A DNA stretch of 64,000 nucleotides, from the NCBI RefSeq assembly GCF_003855095.1, contig NZ_CP033972.1, positions 5,890,001-5,954,000 on the forward strand, written 5' to 3'. The notes under the pieces are model-generated. The model had not been told where the DNA came from. It worked only from the letters and a program-made list of their open reading frames with translations, and ran no database searches. Source of the DNA: Gordonia insulae. GTDB lineage: Bacteria > Actinomycetota > Actinomycetes > Mycobacteriales > Mycobacteriaceae. Shown here piece after piece: positions 27,210 to 39,948 of the stretch (position 1 is its first letter; each line of letters starts with the position of its first letter). The position numbers and the translations under genes were made by a program.

Positions 27210-27695
27210 ATGACTTCCGCACCGGCCCTGTCCCGAGCCGAGGCCCAAGCCCGATTCACCGAACTCCGGTCGGTCACCGGACTCGTCGACGACGCCGAGC
27301 TCGACGCCGTCTGGGCCGCGCTGGACACCATCCGGCCCGAGGAGATGCTGGGCGCCTGGAAGGGCGACGAGTTCGTCACCGGGCACCCGGTGAACGGGAT
27401 GCTCGCCAAGGCCGGCTGGTTCGGCAAGACCTTCACCTCCCGCAACGACGTGCAGCCGCTGATCTGCCGGAACGCCGACGGTGAGCTGTTCTCCAACACG
27501 AAACTCGGCAAGGGCGAGGCGAGTCTCTGGGCGGTGGAATTCCGTGGTGAGGTGACCGCGTCGATGGTCTACGACGGCCAGGCGGTCATCGATCACTTCA
27601 AGCGGGTCGACGACACGACCGTCATGGGGATCATGAACGGCAAGGCGGCGGTCGTCGACGGCCGGTACCTCTACTTCCTGCTCGAACGGGTCTAG
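27210..27695 (+). CDS. GXWXG/DUF4334 domain protein
   Basis: A 161-aa protein with the two parts of this family: an N-terminal GXWXG region (EEMLGAWKGDEFVTGHPVNGML, key residues G-A-W-K-G about residues 47-51) and a C-terminal DUF4334 (SLWAVEFRGEVTASMVYDGQAVIDHFK, then GKAAVVDGRYLYFLLERV). Its biochemical role is unknown; the fold resembles small lipid- or terpene-binding proteins. AGGAGG lies eleven bases before ATG 27210. The dehydrogenase begins four bases after its stop, so they are one operon and probably act on the same compound. Confidence 0.85.
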   Translation: MTSAPALSRAEAQARFTELRSVTGLVDDAELDAVWAALDTIRPEEMLGAWKGDEFVTGHPVNGMLAKAGWFGKTFTSRNDVQPLICRNADGELFSNTKLGKGEASLWAVEFRGEVTASMVYDGQAVIDHFKRVDDTTVMGIMNGKAAVVDGRYLYFLLERV

Positions 27696-27699
27696 CCGC

Positions 27700-28785
27700 G
27701 TGCGGATCGACGCCGCCGTCGTCACGACGCCGGGCGGACCCTTCGAGGTCGTGCCGGTCCACATCGACGCCCCGCGGGCGGGCGAAATCCTGGTCCGCAT
27801 GCGGGCCGTCGGGATCTGCCACACCGATCTGGGGATGAAGGCCACCTGGCCTGAACGCCGGATGCCGCAGGTGTTCGGCCACGAGGGCGCCGGCGTCGTC
27901 GAGGCGGTCGGCCCGGGTGTCACCGGCCTCGCCCCGGGACAGACGGTCTGCCTCACGTTCCGCAGCTGCGGTACGTGCGTGCAGTGCGCCGATGGGCATC
28001 CCGCGTACTGCAGCACCGGACTCAACACCGCCGGGCGAGCGGACGGGTCGCCGACCCTCACCCGCGACGGCGACCCGGTGTTCGGCGGGTTCTTCGGGCA
28101 GTCGAGCTTCGCGACGTATGCGATCGCCCACGCGGACAACGCGATCGCCGTTCCGGAAAATCTCCCACCGCACATCGCCGCGCCGCTCGGGTGCGGCGTG
28201 CAGACCGGGTACGGCACCATCACCCGGGTGCTGCGGCCCGCACCGGACTCGACCGTGACGGTCTACGGCGCCGGCAGCGTCGGTCTCTGCGCGGTGATGG
28301 CTGCGGTTCGCGCGGGCGCGCGGGTGGTGGCCGTCGATCCGATCGAGAGCCGTCGCACGCTCGCCGACGGACTGGGCGCGATCGGCACCGTCGACCCGAC
28401 CGAGGTCGGCGACGTCGCGGCGGCGGTCACCTCCTGCCATGGCCGCGGCACCGACCATGCCGTCGACACCACCGCGCGCCAGGATGTGTTCGCCGCGGCA
28501 GTCGCGGCCGCCGAGCCGCGTGGTGGCATCGCACTCGTCGGCATCGGTCGCCGCCTCGAGTTCGATGTGATGCAGGTCCTCTACAAGGGCCTGACGATCC
28601 GCGGTGTCATCGAGGGTGACGTCGTGCCGGGCGAGATCATCCCGGAGCTCGCGGCGCTCTACTCGGCGGGCGAACTGCCGATCGACAACCTGATCGAGGT
28701 CTATCCGTTCGCGGACATCGAGCGGGCTGCGGCCGACTCGATCTCCGGGGCCACGGTGAAACCGGTGCTGGTGTTCGACGCCTGA
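27700..28785 (+). CDS. zinc-dependent NAD(P) alcohol dehydrogenase (MDR family)
   Basis: A 361-aa medium-chain dehydrogenase. Catalytic zinc ligands are in GICHTDLG (Cys) and GHEGAGVVEAVG (His, Glu); the structural zinc site is the four-cysteine lobe CGTCVQCADGHPAYC. The Rossmann motif is VTVYGAGSVGLCAVMAA, and AVDPIESRR follows with an Asp that favours NAD. It is similar to benzyl/aryl-alcohol and class III-type enzymes. The substrate is unknown. GTG 27700 just downstream of the GXWXG gene. A 9-bp hairpin straddles its stop codon. Confidence 0.92.
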   Translation: MRIDAAVVTTPGGPFEVVPVHIDAPRAGEILVRMRAVGICHTDLGMKATWPERRMPQVFGHEGAGVVEAVGPGVTGLAPGQTVCLTFRSCGTCVQCADGHPAYCSTGLNTAGRADGSPTLTRDGDPVFGGFFGQSSFATYAIAHADNAIAVPENLPPHIAAPLGCGVQTGYGTITRVLRPAPDSTVTVYGAGSVGLCAVMAAVRAGARVVAVDPIESRRTLADGLGAIGTVDPTEVGDVAAAVTSCHGRGTDHAVDTTARQDVFAAAVAAAEPRGGIALVGIGRRLEFDVMQVLYKGLTIRGVIEGDVVPGEIIPELAALYSAGELPIDNLIEVYPFADIERAAADSISGATVKPVLVFDA

Positions 28786-28811
28786 TCGGCCGGATCCCCG
28801 TCCCGATCAGG
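28781..28811 (+). terminator. hairpin over the dehydrogenase stop codon
   Basis: CCTGATCGG at 28781-28789, containing the stop, pairs with CCGATCAGG at 28803-28811; loop 13. It separates the operon from the cysteine desulfurase gene. Confidence 0.5.
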
Positions 28812-28855
28812 CGGGAATTGGTCGGCGGTCCTGACGCGTTTATCCTTGCAAAGAC

Positions 28856-30064
28856 ATGTCCACGCCCTCCCGAGCCCCCGTCTACCTCGATCACGCCGCT
28901 TCCACTGCCATGTTGCCCGAAGCCATCGAGGCGATGACCGCTGTCTTCGCCCAGCCGGGCAACGCGTCGTCGCTGCACGGGTCGGGTCGATGGGCGCGGC
29001 GCCGACTCGAGGAGGCCCGCGAGTCCGTGGCCGGATCGGTGGGTGCGCGACCGTCCGAGGTGATCTTCACCGGCGGTGGCACGGAATCGGACAATCTCGC
29101 GCTCAAGGGCATCTACTGGGCGCGACGCCAGGAGGATCCGGCGCGCCGACGGATCATCGTGTCCGCGGTCGAGCACCACGCGATCCTGGACCCGGCGATG
29201 TGGCTGCAGAAAGCCGATGACGCCGACCTCGTCGTCGCGCCGGTCGACGACAACGGGTTCGTGTCGCCGTCCTGGTTGCGCGACGACCTCGCCGCTCACG
29301 CCGGCGAGACGGCCGTCATCTCGGTGATGTGGGCCAACAACGAGATCGGTGCCATTCAGCCGATCTCGGAGATCGCGGCCGTCGGCGCCGAATTCGGCGT
29401 ACCCGTGCATTCCGACGCGATCCAGGCCGTCGGACATATCCCCGTCGACTTCGGTGCGAGTGGGTTGTCCGCGCTGAGTCTTGCCGCGCACAAGTTCGGT
29501 GGTCCGCAGGGCGTCGGCGCACTGCTGCTGCGTCGCGACGTCGAGTGTGTGCCGCTGCTGCACGGGGGCGGTCACGAGCGTGACGTCCGGTCCGGCACGC
29601 AGGACGTCGCGGGCGCGGTGGGGATGGCGACGGCACTGCGGGTGTCGGTCGATCGTCTGCCGGCCAGCACGAGTTCGGTGCAGGCCCTGCGCGAGCGGCT
29701 GTTCGACACGCTGCTCGCCGTACCCGGTGCCACGGTCAACGGACCGCGTGACGACCGCCGACTGCCCGGCAACGTGCACGTCTCGTTCGAGGGATGTGAG
29801 GGCGACTCCCTGCTGATGCTGCTCGACGCCAACGGCGTCGAGTGCTCGACGGGGTCCGCGTGCACGGCCGGTGTGGCGCAGGCCAGCCACGTCCTGCTCG
29901 CCATGGGTCTCGACGTCCCGACCGCGCGTGGATCGCTGCGCTTCTCCCTCGCGCCGAGCACCACCGAAGCCGACGTGGACGCCGTCGCGGAGGTGATCGG
30001 CCAGGTCGTCGACCGGGCGCGAGCCGCGGGCCTGGTGTCCTCGCCGACCGGAAAGGGGCACTGA
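28856..30064 (+). CDS. iscS: cysteine desulfurase (NifS/IscS family)
   Basis: A 402-aa PLP enzyme that takes sulfur from cysteine as an enzyme-bound persulfide. PLP lysine is Lys213 (AAHKFGG), with HSDAIQAVG and EHHAI as cofactor contacts; the persulfide Cys336 lies in GSACTAG. Immediately upstream of mnmA (overlap TGATG), so its main acceptor is probably MnmA for tRNA 2-thiouridine. There are no isc scaffold genes here, so the name iscS follows mycobacterial usage (Rv3025c) rather than an Isc operon. TATCCT at 28841-28846 with almost no leader is its probable -10. Confidence 0.94.
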   Translation: MSTPSRAPVYLDHAASTAMLPEAIEAMTAVFAQPGNASSLHGSGRWARRRLEEARESVAGSVGARPSEVIFTGGGTESDNLALKGIYWARRQEDPARRRIIVSAVEHHAILDPAMWLQKADDADLVVAPVDDNGFVSPSWLRDDLAAHAGETAVISVMWANNEIGAIQPISEIAAVGAEFGVPVHSDAIQAVGHIPVDFGASGLSALSLAAHKFGGPQGVGALLLRRDVECVPLLHGGGHERDVRSGTQDVAGAVGMATALRVSVDRLPASTSSVQALRERLFDTLLAVPGATVNGPRDDRRLPGNVHVSFEGCEGDSLLMLLDANGVECSTGSACTAGVAQASHVLLAMGLDVPTARGSLRFSLAPSTTEADVDAVAEVIGQVVDRARAAGLVSSPTGKGH

Positions 30065-31203
30065 TGCGGGTTCTCGCCGCGATGAGCGGCGGCGTCGACT
30101 CGTCGGTGGCCGCGGCGCGCGCCGTCGACGCCGGGCACGACGTCGTCGGGGTCCACCTCGCGCTGTCGACCGCGCCGGGCGCACTGCGCACCGGATCGCG
30201 TGGCTGCTGCTCGCGGGAGGACGCCTCTGATGCACGCCGGGTCGCCGACGTCCTCGGCATCCCGTTCTATGTCTGGGACTTCGCCGACCGATTCAAGGAC
30301 GACGTGATCGACGAGTTCGTCGATGCCTATGCCGCAGGTCAGACGCCCAATCCGTGCCTGACCTGCAACGAGAAGATCAAGTTCTCCGCACTCGCGCAGA
30401 AGGCGGTGGCACTGGGCTTCGATGCCCTCGCCACCGGTCACTATGCCCGCCTCGCCGACGGTGAGCTGCGGCGTGCGGTCGACGAGGACAAGGACCAGTC
30501 CTACGTGCTCGCGGTGCTGAGCGCGGACCAGCTCAGCCGGGCGATGTTCCCCATCGGGGACACCCCGAAGAGTGAGATCCGCGCCGAGGCCGCCCGCCGT
30601 GGACTGTCGGTCGCGGAGAAGCCCGACTCGCACGACATCTGCTTCATCCCCACCGGCGACACCCGCGCCTTCCTCGGCGCCCGGATCGGTATCCGGCCCG
30701 GTGCGGTGGTCGATGCCGACACCGGCGACCGGCTGGCCGAGCACGACGGAGTGCACGGCTTCACGATCGGGCAGCGTAAGGGCCTCGGCATCGAGGCGCC
30801 GGCCACCGACGGCCGTCCGCGCTACGTCACCGACATCGATCCCGAGTCGGGGACCGTGACCGTCGGTTCGGCGGCACACCTCGACGTCTGGTCGATCACC
30901 GTGCATCGTGCCGTCTGGACGTCGGGACAGGCCCCCGACGGACCCGTCGACGTCATGGTGCAGGTCCGCGCGCACGGCGGGCTGGCCCCCGCCCGCGCGA
31001 CACCGATCGAACGGGACGGACACCCGATGATCGACATCGCGCTGACCGAACCCCTGACCGGGGTGGCGAAGGGCCAGGCAGCCGTGCTGTATCTGCCCGA
31101 CGCCGATCGGGGAGACCTGGTGCTCGGGTCCGGTCGCATCGTGGCGACGGATTCCGACCCCGCATCGGGCGTGCACACGGTCGCGGTCGGCCGCGACGCG
31201 TGA
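30064..31203 (+). CDS. mnmA: tRNA 2-thiouridine(34) synthase MnmA
   Basis: A 379-aa tRNA thiolase. The PP-loop SGGVDSS (residues 8-14) activates U34 with ATP; catalytic Cys101 (CNEKIKF) and Cys193 (SHDICFIP) form the persulfide/disulfide relay. GHYARL and GQRKGLG are further family blocks. ATG 30064 overlaps the desulfurase stop by one base (TGATG), and the frame upstream of it is only an open continuation. The next gene overlaps its stop (GTGA), giving a tight three-gene operon. Confidence 0.96.
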   Translation: MRVLAAMSGGVDSSVAAARAVDAGHDVVGVHLALSTAPGALRTGSRGCCSREDASDARRVADVLGIPFYVWDFADRFKDDVIDEFVDAYAAGQTPNPCLTCNEKIKFSALAQKAVALGFDALATGHYARLADGELRRAVDEDKDQSYVLAVLSADQLSRAMFPIGDTPKSEIRAEAARRGLSVAEKPDSHDICFIPTGDTRAFLGARIGIRPGAVVDADTGDRLAEHDGVHGFTIGQRKGLGIEAPATDGRPRYVTDIDPESGTVTVGSAAHLDVWSITVHRAVWTSGQAPDGPVDVMVQVRAHGGLAPARATPIERDGHPMIDIALTEPLTGVAKGQAAVLYLPDADRGDLVLGSGRIVATDSDPASGVHTVAVGRDA

Positions 31204-32222
31204 ACCCGGTGCACGAGGCGCTCGCCGGCGGAATCGGAACCGGGATCGGTTCGATGCCGGGCACGGATGCCCGTGAGGCGACCGCCATCATCAACGGTGA
31301 ACTCGACCTCCCGTTCCTCGCCGAACTACCGGATCGTGGTGCCGGTGCCGACATGATCGGACGTATGGCCGCCGTGCTCGTCGATCTGCCGATGGACGCG
31401 GGCACCTGGGGCTACCGTCTGGCGCAACGTGGATCGGCAGTGTCCCGACGGGCCCGCGACTTCCTCAACGCGGATCTGGATGCCGTCGAAGAGCTCTGGG
31501 ACGCAGCAGGTTTCGTGGGGTCAGGGCGCCTCTTCAAGATCCAGGTGTGCGGGCCGTTCACCTTCTCCGCGTCGGCGGAACTCCCGGCCGGACACAAGGT
31601 CCTGCGCGATCGCGGTGCGTGGCACGACGTCGTCGCGTCCACCGCCGAAGGAGTCCGTGAGCTCGTCGGCGAAGTGTCCCGGCGACTGGGCGCCGAGGTG
31701 GTCGTGCAACTCGACGAACCGCTGATCGGCACGGTCATCGACGGCGCGGTCACCCCGCTGACCAGGTTCGACACCATCCCGGCGGTCCCGGTGATCGAGG
31801 TGGTCGAGGCGTTGACCCAGATCGTCGACCAGGCCGGGCGGCCGGTGATCGTGCACAGCTGCGCCGCACCGCGCTGGGATCTGATCGAGCAGATGCGTGG
31901 TGTCGCATGGTCACTCGACGTCACCGATCCGTCCACGGCGGATCTCGACGGTATCGGGGCACTCATCGACCGGGGGGATGTGCTGGTGGCCGGGGTGATC
32001 CCGACGGTGGGCGGCGATCGCCGGGTCCGCGCGGAGACCGTCGCGACCCGACTCGCCGCGCTGACCGACCGGATCGGATTGTCGCGGAAAGCCCTGGCGT
32101 CCAACGTGATCGTCAGCCCGACCTGTGGTCTGGCCGGCGCAACCCCGGAGTGGGCGAAGAACGCGCTCACCATCAGCGCCCGGGCGGGCGAACTACTCGC
32201 CGCCGACCCCGACGCCCTCTGA
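31200..32222 (+). CDS. cobalamin-independent methionine synthase-like protein (Rv3015c type)
   Basis: A 340-aa TIM-barrel of the UROD/MetE-like family, about the size of one MetE C-terminal domain. It starts with [18 protein letters not shown] (substrate loop) and has [30 protein letters not shown] and [27 protein letters not shown] near the end holds the zinc Cys, and His of VHSCA another ligand. Whether it methylates homocysteine is unknown. GTG overlaps the mnmA stop by four bases. It is syntenic with Rv3015c. Confidence 0.85.
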   Translation: MNPVHEALAGGIGTGIGSMPGTDAREATAIINGELDLPFLAELPDRGAGADMIGRMAAVLVDLPMDAGTWGYRLAQRGSAVSRRARDFLNADLDAVEELWDAAGFVGSGRLFKIQVCGPFTFSASAELPAGHKVLRDRGAWHDVVASTAEGVRELVGEVSRRLGAEVVVQLDEPLIGTVIDGAVTPLTRFDTIPAVPVIEVVEALTQIVDQAGRPVIVHSCAAPRWDLIEQMRGVAWSLDVTDPSTADLDGIGALIDRGDVLVAGVIPTVGGDRRVRAETVATRLAALTDRIGLSRKALASNVIVSPTCGLAGATPEWAKNALTISARAGELLAADPDAL

Positions 32223-32230
32223 CGTCGCGG

Positions 32231-34748
<2,518 letters not shown>

Positions 34749-34756
34749 TCTCGCCG

Positions 34757-35425
34757 TCAGCTCTCTGCCCGGACCACCGTGCTCACGATTCCCGCGAGGT
34801 AGCCCAGTCGGGCGACCTCGGACGGGCGGAAATCGGGGCCGCCGATCCGACCGAGGAGGATCGCCTTCTCGCCGTCACCGAGCGGCGCGGCGGCGAGTCG
34901 GGTGTCCATGTCCTGCCAGGCCTCGGGCACCCAGTCCGCGGACCCGTCGAGTTGCGCGGCTCGTTCGAGCGGTAGCCAGTCGGCTCGCGTGAGTGGGGTC
35001 TCCGGAGCGCCCGAGCTCCCGAAGAGTTGCAGCACACCGCCGCTCGCCGATGTGATGACCATCGCCCACGACACCCGGAGGACCCGCGGAGTGTTGTCCA
35101 CCAGTACCTGCAGCCGGTGCCGGTCGGTGGTGGCCACCTGATCGACGAGTTCGAGCTCTCGGTGGGTGTCCAGCACGCCCGCGTAGGGCCGGATCGAGTC
35201 CACCCGCACACCTTTGAGCTTCTCGGCGGCGGTGATCAGGCCGTCCGGTAGCGATCCGGGCGCGATGTCGACGACCAGGTCGTCGACCGCGTAACCCTCG
35301 CCCCGCTCCACGACCTCCAGCGACAGGATGTCGGCGCCGACCGAGCCGAGTTGGACAGCGAGCAATCCGAGGCTGCCCGGTCGATCCTCGAGGTACACGC
35401 GCAGCAGGTAGGACACGTCGGCCAT
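34757..35425 (-). CDS. ACT domain-containing protein (Rv3013-like)
   Basis: A 222-aa protein with an N-terminal ACT domain (SYLLRVYLEDRPGSLGLLAVQLGS-type start, residues 5-80) and a C-terminal region with GAF-like features (LRVSWAMVITSASGGVLQLFGSS, then DGEKAILLGRIGGPDFRPSEVARLGYLA). It probably binds an amino acid and regulates something, but neither is known. ATG 35425 is where family homology starts. It sits between ligA and gat genes as in M. tuberculosis. The frame extends upstream without support. Confidence 0.85.
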   Translation of the reverse strand: MADVSYLLRVYLEDRPGSLGLLAVQLGSVGADILSLEVVERGEGYAVDDLVVDIAPGSLPDGLITAAEKLKGVRVDSIRPYAGVLDTHRELELVDQVATTDRHRLQVLVDNTPRVLRVSWAMVITSASGGVLQLFGSSGAPETPLTRADWLPLERAAQLDGSADWVPEAWQDMDTRLAAAPLGDGEKAILLGRIGGPDFRPSEVARLGYLAGIVSTVVRAES

Positions 35426-35515
35426 TGTTTCATTCCGATGTGACCGTCGCGTGACGAGGCCGTCGCACCCGGGGGTGACCGTGCGCCGGGTCGTCGGCGG
35501 GGTCACCATGGGGCC

Positions 35516-36100
35516 ATGGCCGAGGAGAATCAACCGCTTGCGGACCCCGATGGCTCGACCCAGGTCACGGCATCCGTGGCACGCCGCATCGAGCCCGGAC
35601 GCGAACACGACTTCGTCGGCTGGACCGATGCGGGTATCGCACTGGCCCGGACGTTCCCCGGCTTCCTCGGCGGCGGATGGCTGCGCAACTCGCGGATCGA
35701 CGACGAGTACTACATCGTCTACCGTTTCGCCGACGAGGCGTCGATGGACGACTGGGTGTCATCGCCGGTGCGCAAGGCGTGGCTCTCGCGCGGCGAAGGT
35801 GTCGCCGTCGAGTACGCCACGCACCGGCTCTCCGGTATCGAAGGCTGGTTCGAGCCGCAGCAGCACCTGACAAATGCGGTGAGGGTCCAGGGCGCTCCGC
35901 CGCCGCGCTGGAAACAGGCGATCACCATCTGGCTGGGGTTCTTCCCGTTGTCGCTGGCCATCAACCTGCTGGTGATCGGTCATCTCGACGGCGTACCGGT
36001 GGTGCTCAAGACGTTGATCGCGACGTTGATCAACACACCGCTCATGGTCTATCTGGTGCTGCCCTGGATCACCGCGCGACTGCACCGCTGGTTGTCCTGA
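35516..36100 (+). CDS. antibiotic biosynthesis monooxygenase (ABM) domain protein with membrane tail
   Basis: A 194-aa protein. Residues 15-105 are an ABM ferredoxin-like domain ([48 protein letters not shown]). Residues 125-190 contain two hydrophobic segments ([19 protein letters not shown] and [19 protein letters not shown]), so it is anchored in the membrane with the ABM domain in the cytosol. This fusion is known in actinobacteria and proteobacteria but its function is unknown. It lies between the ACT gene and gatC. Confidence 0.88.
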   Translation: MAEENQPLADPDGSTQVTASVARRIEPGREHDFVGWTDAGIALARTFPGFLGGGWLRNSRIDDEYYIVYRFADEASMDDWVSSPVRKAWLSRGEGVAVEYATHRLSGIEGWFEPQQHLTNAVRVQGAPPPRWKQAITIWLGFFPLSLAINLLVIGHLDGVPVVLKTLIATLINTPLMVYLVLPWITARLHRWLS

Positions 36101-36198
36101 GGGGCTCCGCTGCGGGACATCGCGACGCCGTCGCATCGCCGGTACCCGGCTCCCATAGGCTGGTGGGGCACACGCACGACACGGCGAAAGGACCCGGC

Positions 36199-36513
36199 AT
36201 GTCCAGCGGATCAGAGTCGGCGATCTCCCGGGAGGAGGTCGCGCACCTGGCGCGACTGTCCCGGCTCGCGCTGACCGACACGGAGCTCGATCAGTACGCG
36301 CAGCAGCTCGATTCGATCCTGGCCCACGTCGCCCAGGTCGCCGAGGTGGCCGCCGACGACGTGCCCGGCACGGCGCACCCCGCCCAACTCGCCAACGTCC
36401 TGCGGCCGGATGTGCCCGCACCCTGCCTGACGACCGAGGAGGCGCTCTCCGGTGCCCCGGCCGTCGAGCAGGACCGATTCGCCGTCCCACAGATCCTGGG
36501 AGAAGAGCAGTGA
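36199..36513 (+). CDS. gatC: Asp/Glu-tRNA amidotransferase subunit C
   Basis: A 104-aa GatC, the small belt subunit that joins GatA and GatB. Typical sequence: [46 protein letters not shown] and LRPDVP near residue 75, with an [11 protein letters not shown] end. GAAAGGAC precedes ATG 36199. The stop overlaps the gatA GTG (GTGA). Confidence 0.95.
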   Translation: MSSGSESAISREEVAHLARLSRLALTDTELDQYAQQLDSILAHVAQVAEVAADDVPGTAHPAQLANVLRPDVPAPCLTTEEALSGAPAVEQDRFAVPQILGEEQ

Positions 36514-38000
36514 CCCCATCGACGCGTAGCACGAACGAGATCACCGGTCTCTCCGCGGCGGAGCTGGCGGGCAAGATCGGGGCCGGCGAGCTCTCCTCGG
36601 TCGAGGTCACCCAGGCGCATCTGGACCGGATCGCCGAGATCGACAGCGAGTTGGGTGCGTTCCTGCACGTCAGTGGCGCCGAGGCGCTGGTGGCTGCGAA
36701 GGCCGCCGACGACGCGATCGCCGCGGGTGAGTCGCCATCGGCCCTGGCCGGCGTCCCGATCGCCCTGAAGGATGTGTTCACCACCACCGACGCGCCCACG
36801 ACATGTGGTTCGAAGATCCTCGAGGGGTGGGTGCCACCCTATGACGCCGCGGTCACCGAGCGACTGCGGGCCGCGGGGATCCCGATTCTCGGCAAGACCA
36901 ACATGGACGAGTTCGCGATGGGCAGTTCCACCGAGAACTCCGCGTATCAGGTGACCCGCAATCCCTGGGACACCACCAGGATCCCCGGCGGCTCGGGCGG
37001 CGGTAGCGCCGCCGCGCTCGCCTCCTATCAGGCACCGCTGGCCATCGGCACCGACACGGGCGGGTCGATCCGGCAGCCCGCCGCGGTCACCGCGACGGTC
37101 GGTGTGAAACCCACCTACGGCACGGTGTCGCGCTACGGACTCGTCGCGTGTGCGTCCTCACTCGATCAGGGCGGGCCCTGCGGACGCACCGTGCTCGACA
37201 CCGCACTGCTGCATTCGGTGATCGCCGGACACGACAAGCGGGACTCCACATCCATCGATGCGCCCGTGCCCGACGTCGTCGCGGCGGCGAAGTTCGGTGC
37301 GGAACAAGACCTCTCGGGTGTGCGAATCGGTGTCGTCACCGAATTGCAGGGTGAGGGCTATCAAGCAGGCGTGCTCGACTCGTTCCGGGCCGCGCTGCAG
37401 GTGCTCACCGACCGAGGCGCCGAGGTCGTCGAGGTGTCCTGCCCGCACTTCACCTATGCGCTGGGTGCCTACTACCTGATCCTGCCGTCCGAGGTCTCCT
37501 CGAACCTCGCTCGCTTCGACGCCATGCGCTACGGATTGCGGGTCGGCGATGACGGGACGCACAGCGCCGAAGAGGTCATGGCGCTGACCCGGGACGCGGG
37601 GTTCGGTCCGGAGGTCAAGCGGCGCATCATGATCGGTACCTACGCATTGTCGTCGGGCTATTACGACGCCTATTACGGTCAGGCGCAGAAGGTGCGTACG
37701 CTCATCGCGCGGGATTTCACCGCAGCCTTCGAGAAGGTCGACGTCCTGGTGTCGCCGACCACGCCGACGACTGCTTTCGCGTTGGGGGAGAAGGTCGACG
37801 ACCCGCTGGCGATGTATCTCTTCGACCTGTGCACCCTGCCGGTGAACCTGGCCGGGATCGGCGCGATGTCGGTGCCGTCCGGACTGTCCGCCGACGACGG
37901 GATGCCGGTCGGGCTGCAGATCATGGCACCGGCGCTGGCCGACGACCGGCTCTACCGGGTGGGGGCCGCCTACGAGGCTGCACGCGGCCCGATCGGGTAG
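36510..38000 (+). CDS. gatA: Asp/Glu-tRNA amidotransferase subunit A
   Basis: A 496-aa amidase that releases ammonia from glutamine for transamidation of Glu-tRNA(Gln)/Asp-tRNA(Asn). The triad Lys87 (ALKDVF), Ser162 (GSGGGS) and nucleophile Ser186 (TGGSIRQPA) has the 75- and 24-residue spacing of GatA. Coupled to gatC; gatB is 5.6 kb away at 43624, with a phospholipase/kinase block and pfkA in between. In M. tuberculosis only pfkA lies between gatA and gatB, so the extra block is an insertion. The window also holds gltX, which would supply the mischarged Glu-tRNA(Gln). Confidence 0.97.
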   Translation: MTPSTRSTNEITGLSAAELAGKIGAGELSSVEVTQAHLDRIAEIDSELGAFLHVSGAEALVAAKAADDAIAAGESPSALAGVPIALKDVFTTTDAPTTCGSKILEGWVPPYDAAVTERLRAAGIPILGKTNMDEFAMGSSTENSAYQVTRNPWDTTRIPGGSGGGSAAALASYQAPLAIGTDTGGSIRQPAAVTATVGVKPTYGTVSRYGLVACASSLDQGGPCGRTVLDTALLHSVIAGHDKRDSTSIDAPVPDVVAAAKFGAEQDLSGVRIGVVTELQGEGYQAGVLDSFRAALQVLTDRGAEVVEVSCPHFTYALGAYYLILPSEVSSNLARFDAMRYGLRVGDDGTHSAEEVMALTRDAGFGPEVKRRIMIGTYALSSGYYDAYYGQAQKVRTLIARDFTAAFEKVDVLVSPTTPTTAFALGEKVDDPLAMYLFDLCTLPVNLAGIGAMSVPSGLSADDGMPVGLQIMAPALADDRLYRVGAAYEAARGPIG

Positions 38001-38020
38001 GCGTCGCGGCCGCCCGGTGA

Positions 38021-39250
38021 TCAGGATCGCGCAGGTGGTGAGGACTGCTCGGGTCCATACCGGTGTCCCACACCGGCCGGACCGTCGAGGGAGACCAGCA
38101 GGTCGGCGCTGGTCTGAACGAAACCGGCCACCGGGAGCCAGGGTGGACGTCGCACCGGGCGACCGGTGATCAGGGTGCCTGCCGGCTGCTGAACAGGCCG
38201 CCACAGGACCGAGATCGACCATCTGGGTACCGGATCGGATGCGTTGGCGCGGATGACGCGCACCGAGCCGGGCCCCGGCCCGGCATCGACGGATCCGCCG
38301 GGCACACCGGTCAGCAGGGTTTCGGTGACCGCGCCGGGGCGATGGATCGCTGCCCACACCCGGGCGTCCTCCGCGCCGATCGCGCCGAGGCTCTGCCCGT
38401 AGACGATGATCTCCGGACGCGCTCCGGTGGGACGCGCCCGGGTGCGATCGATGACCTCACGGAGTACGGCGGTGGCGCTGCGACCAGCCGCGGAGCGATC
38501 GCCGACAAACGCCCGCCAGGACGGCTGATCGCCGTATTGCAGTGCGAGGACCGCGACGTCGCCGTCGAACCGATCGACGAATCCGGACACCGCCCCCGCA
38601 TCGACCCACCCGGACCCGGTCGGCACGGCGATGACCACGGCGCGCCGGTCGAGACCGCCCGCGGACACCCAGCGTGACGCGAGGGCGTGACTGCGTTGCG
38701 CGAGCGGCGCATCCTCGACGCCGCTGTAGATCACCGTTGCCGGTGCGCGGGGCGCGGGCTGTGCGCCGTCGGCCTGAGCGGCGGGCAGGTAGCCCGCCAG
38801 GGTCGCGGTGACGGTCGCCGTGATCAGTGCGGTGACGCGTGGCAGGTAGACGACCGCGGCGAACAGGATCGACGCGGGCACAACGGAAACCGCGAACCAC
38901 TCGGCCCCGACGGCAGGAGCGCCGAGATCGCCGCGCAACGCGTTCTGCCACGCCAGACTCAGCACGCCCGCGCAGACGACGATGCCGGCGGCGACCGCGG
39001 CCGACGCGACTCGTGTCGGCGGTCGCGCCGACCGCCGGCGTGCGACGACCAGCCCGAGGACTGTCGCGATTGCGGTGCACACGGCGGTCACGGCCGCCGA
39101 GATCATGGCGTCGCGGGGAAGTCCGCTGGGCCAGAGTCCGATCACCGCCCCGACGGCGGCTCCGAGCGAGACGATCGGATGCGGGAGGGGCGACCCGGTT
39201 CTGCGGGGGTGACGCAGATCGCCGGCGGGCCGCGCGGTCTCGATGCTCAT
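38021..39250 (-). CDS. membrane-anchored alpha/beta-hydrolase family protein (Abhydrolase_9-like)
   Basis: A 409-aa protein. Residues 25-190 contain four or so hydrophobic helices ([65 protein letters not shown]). The rest is an alpha/beta-hydrolase-like catalytic part with nucleophile motif YGQSLGAIG (Ser), VAVLALQYGDQPSW, VIYSGVEDAPLAQRSHAL and FVQTSADLL. It belongs to a family common in actinobacteria with no proven reaction; an esterase role is plausible. ATG 39250 overlaps the stop of the upstream phospholipase A2-like gene (ATGA), so they are translated together. Confidence 0.82.
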   Translation of the reverse strand: MSIETARPAGDLRHPRRTGSPLPHPIVSLGAAVGAVIGLWPSGLPRDAMISAAVTAVCTAIATVLGLVVARRRSARPPTRVASAAVAAGIVVCAGVLSLAWQNALRGDLGAPAVGAEWFAVSVVPASILFAAVVYLPRVTALITATVTATLAGYLPAAQADGAQPAPRAPATVIYSGVEDAPLAQRSHALASRWVSAGGLDRRAVVIAVPTGSGWVDAGAVSGFVDRFDGDVAVLALQYGDQPSWRAFVGDRSAAGRSATAVLREVIDRTRARPTGARPEIIVYGQSLGAIGAEDARVWAAIHRPGAVTETLLTGVPGGSVDAGPGPGSVRVIRANASDPVPRWSISVLWRPVQQPAGTLITGRPVRRPPWLPVAGFVQTSADLLVSLDGPAGVGHRYGPEQSSPPARS

Positions 39251-39909
39251 GAGGTCGCCCCCGATCGTCGGCCGGTCAGGTCCGCCCAGCCGCGGCCGAC
39301 GCCGGACGAGACGATCTCGATGGGGGATTCGGCGGGAGTCGGTGCCCCGTCGAACTGCCGCCAGGTGTTCACACGCAGACCCACCTCGGCGAGCGCGGCG
39401 GCCGCGTCGCAGATCGGCGAACTGCAGGAGGCATGCATCCGCTGGATGAGCATCCGGTCGAGGCGAAGCCGCGCCCACCCGCCCAGTGGGTGGCCGTCCC
39501 GGGACGCGAATCTCAGCACGTCGTAGCCGAAGTCGTGGGTCCGGCACAGATCGTCGAATCGCCGTGGTAGCGCGATCGGCGACGAGCAGTCGCCGGTCGG
39601 ATCGACCGGATAGCCGCCGGCCAGACGCGGTCGATAGCCGAGCTGGGTGCTGAATGACTTTGGCAGGGAATGGAATACGCTCTCCGGGTGGGGACCGGTG
39701 AGCTCCCACACCACCCGGCCTGCGGGCGTCGCGAGGTCGTCGGGGGTGGCCTCGGTGGATGCGTCCACCGCGTCGGGCGTCGCGGTGTGTCCACCCGATT
39801 GTGCTGTGGACACACCGAATCCGACGCTGAGTGTGGTGGCGGTCGCGACCAGTGACGCCGCGATCGCCATGGCCGTCCGGTGCCTTCTGGATGGATGCTG
39901 AGGTCTCAT
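39247..39909 (-). CDS. secreted prokaryotic phospholipase A2-like protein
   Basis: A 220-aa exported protein: RRHR, a hydrophobic segment (TAMAIAASLVATATTLSVGFG) and a probable cleavage site after STAQS. The mature part carries the phospholipase A2 core CRTHDFGYDVLRF with catalytic pair His125-Asp126, and cysteines at 108, 122, 162 and 167 for two disulfides. Streptomyces-type secreted PLA2s have this size and motif. It would release fatty acids from membrane phospholipids. The calcium-loop ligands are less clear. Leaderless start at 39909; coupled to the hydrolase downstream; divergent from a two-component system. Confidence 0.8.
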   Translation of the reverse strand: MRPQHPSRRHRTAMAIAASLVATATTLSVGFGVSTAQSGGHTATPDAVDASTEATPDDLATPAGRVVWELTGPHPESVFHSLPKSFSTQLGYRPRLAGGYPVDPTGDCSSPIALPRRFDDLCRTHDFGYDVLRFASRDGHPLGGWARLRLDRMLIQRMHASCSSPICDAAAALAEVGLRVNTWRQFDGAPTPAESPIEIVSSGVGRGWADLTGRRSGATS

Positions 39910-39916
39910 GACGATG

Positions 39917-39922
39917 ACGCTA
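39917..39922 (-). promoter_or_regulatory. -10 box of the phospholipase-hydrolase operon, leaderless
   Basis: TAGCGT on the minus strand seven bases before ATG 39909. Confidence 0.5.
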
Positions 39923-39948
39923 GGAACCCGCACCGCCACACCACATCG

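Noticed and set aside
37158..38357. A long minus-strand frame across gatA and the intergenic end
   Set aside because: Overlaps gatA and the hydrolase in the wrong frame; no recognisable domain.
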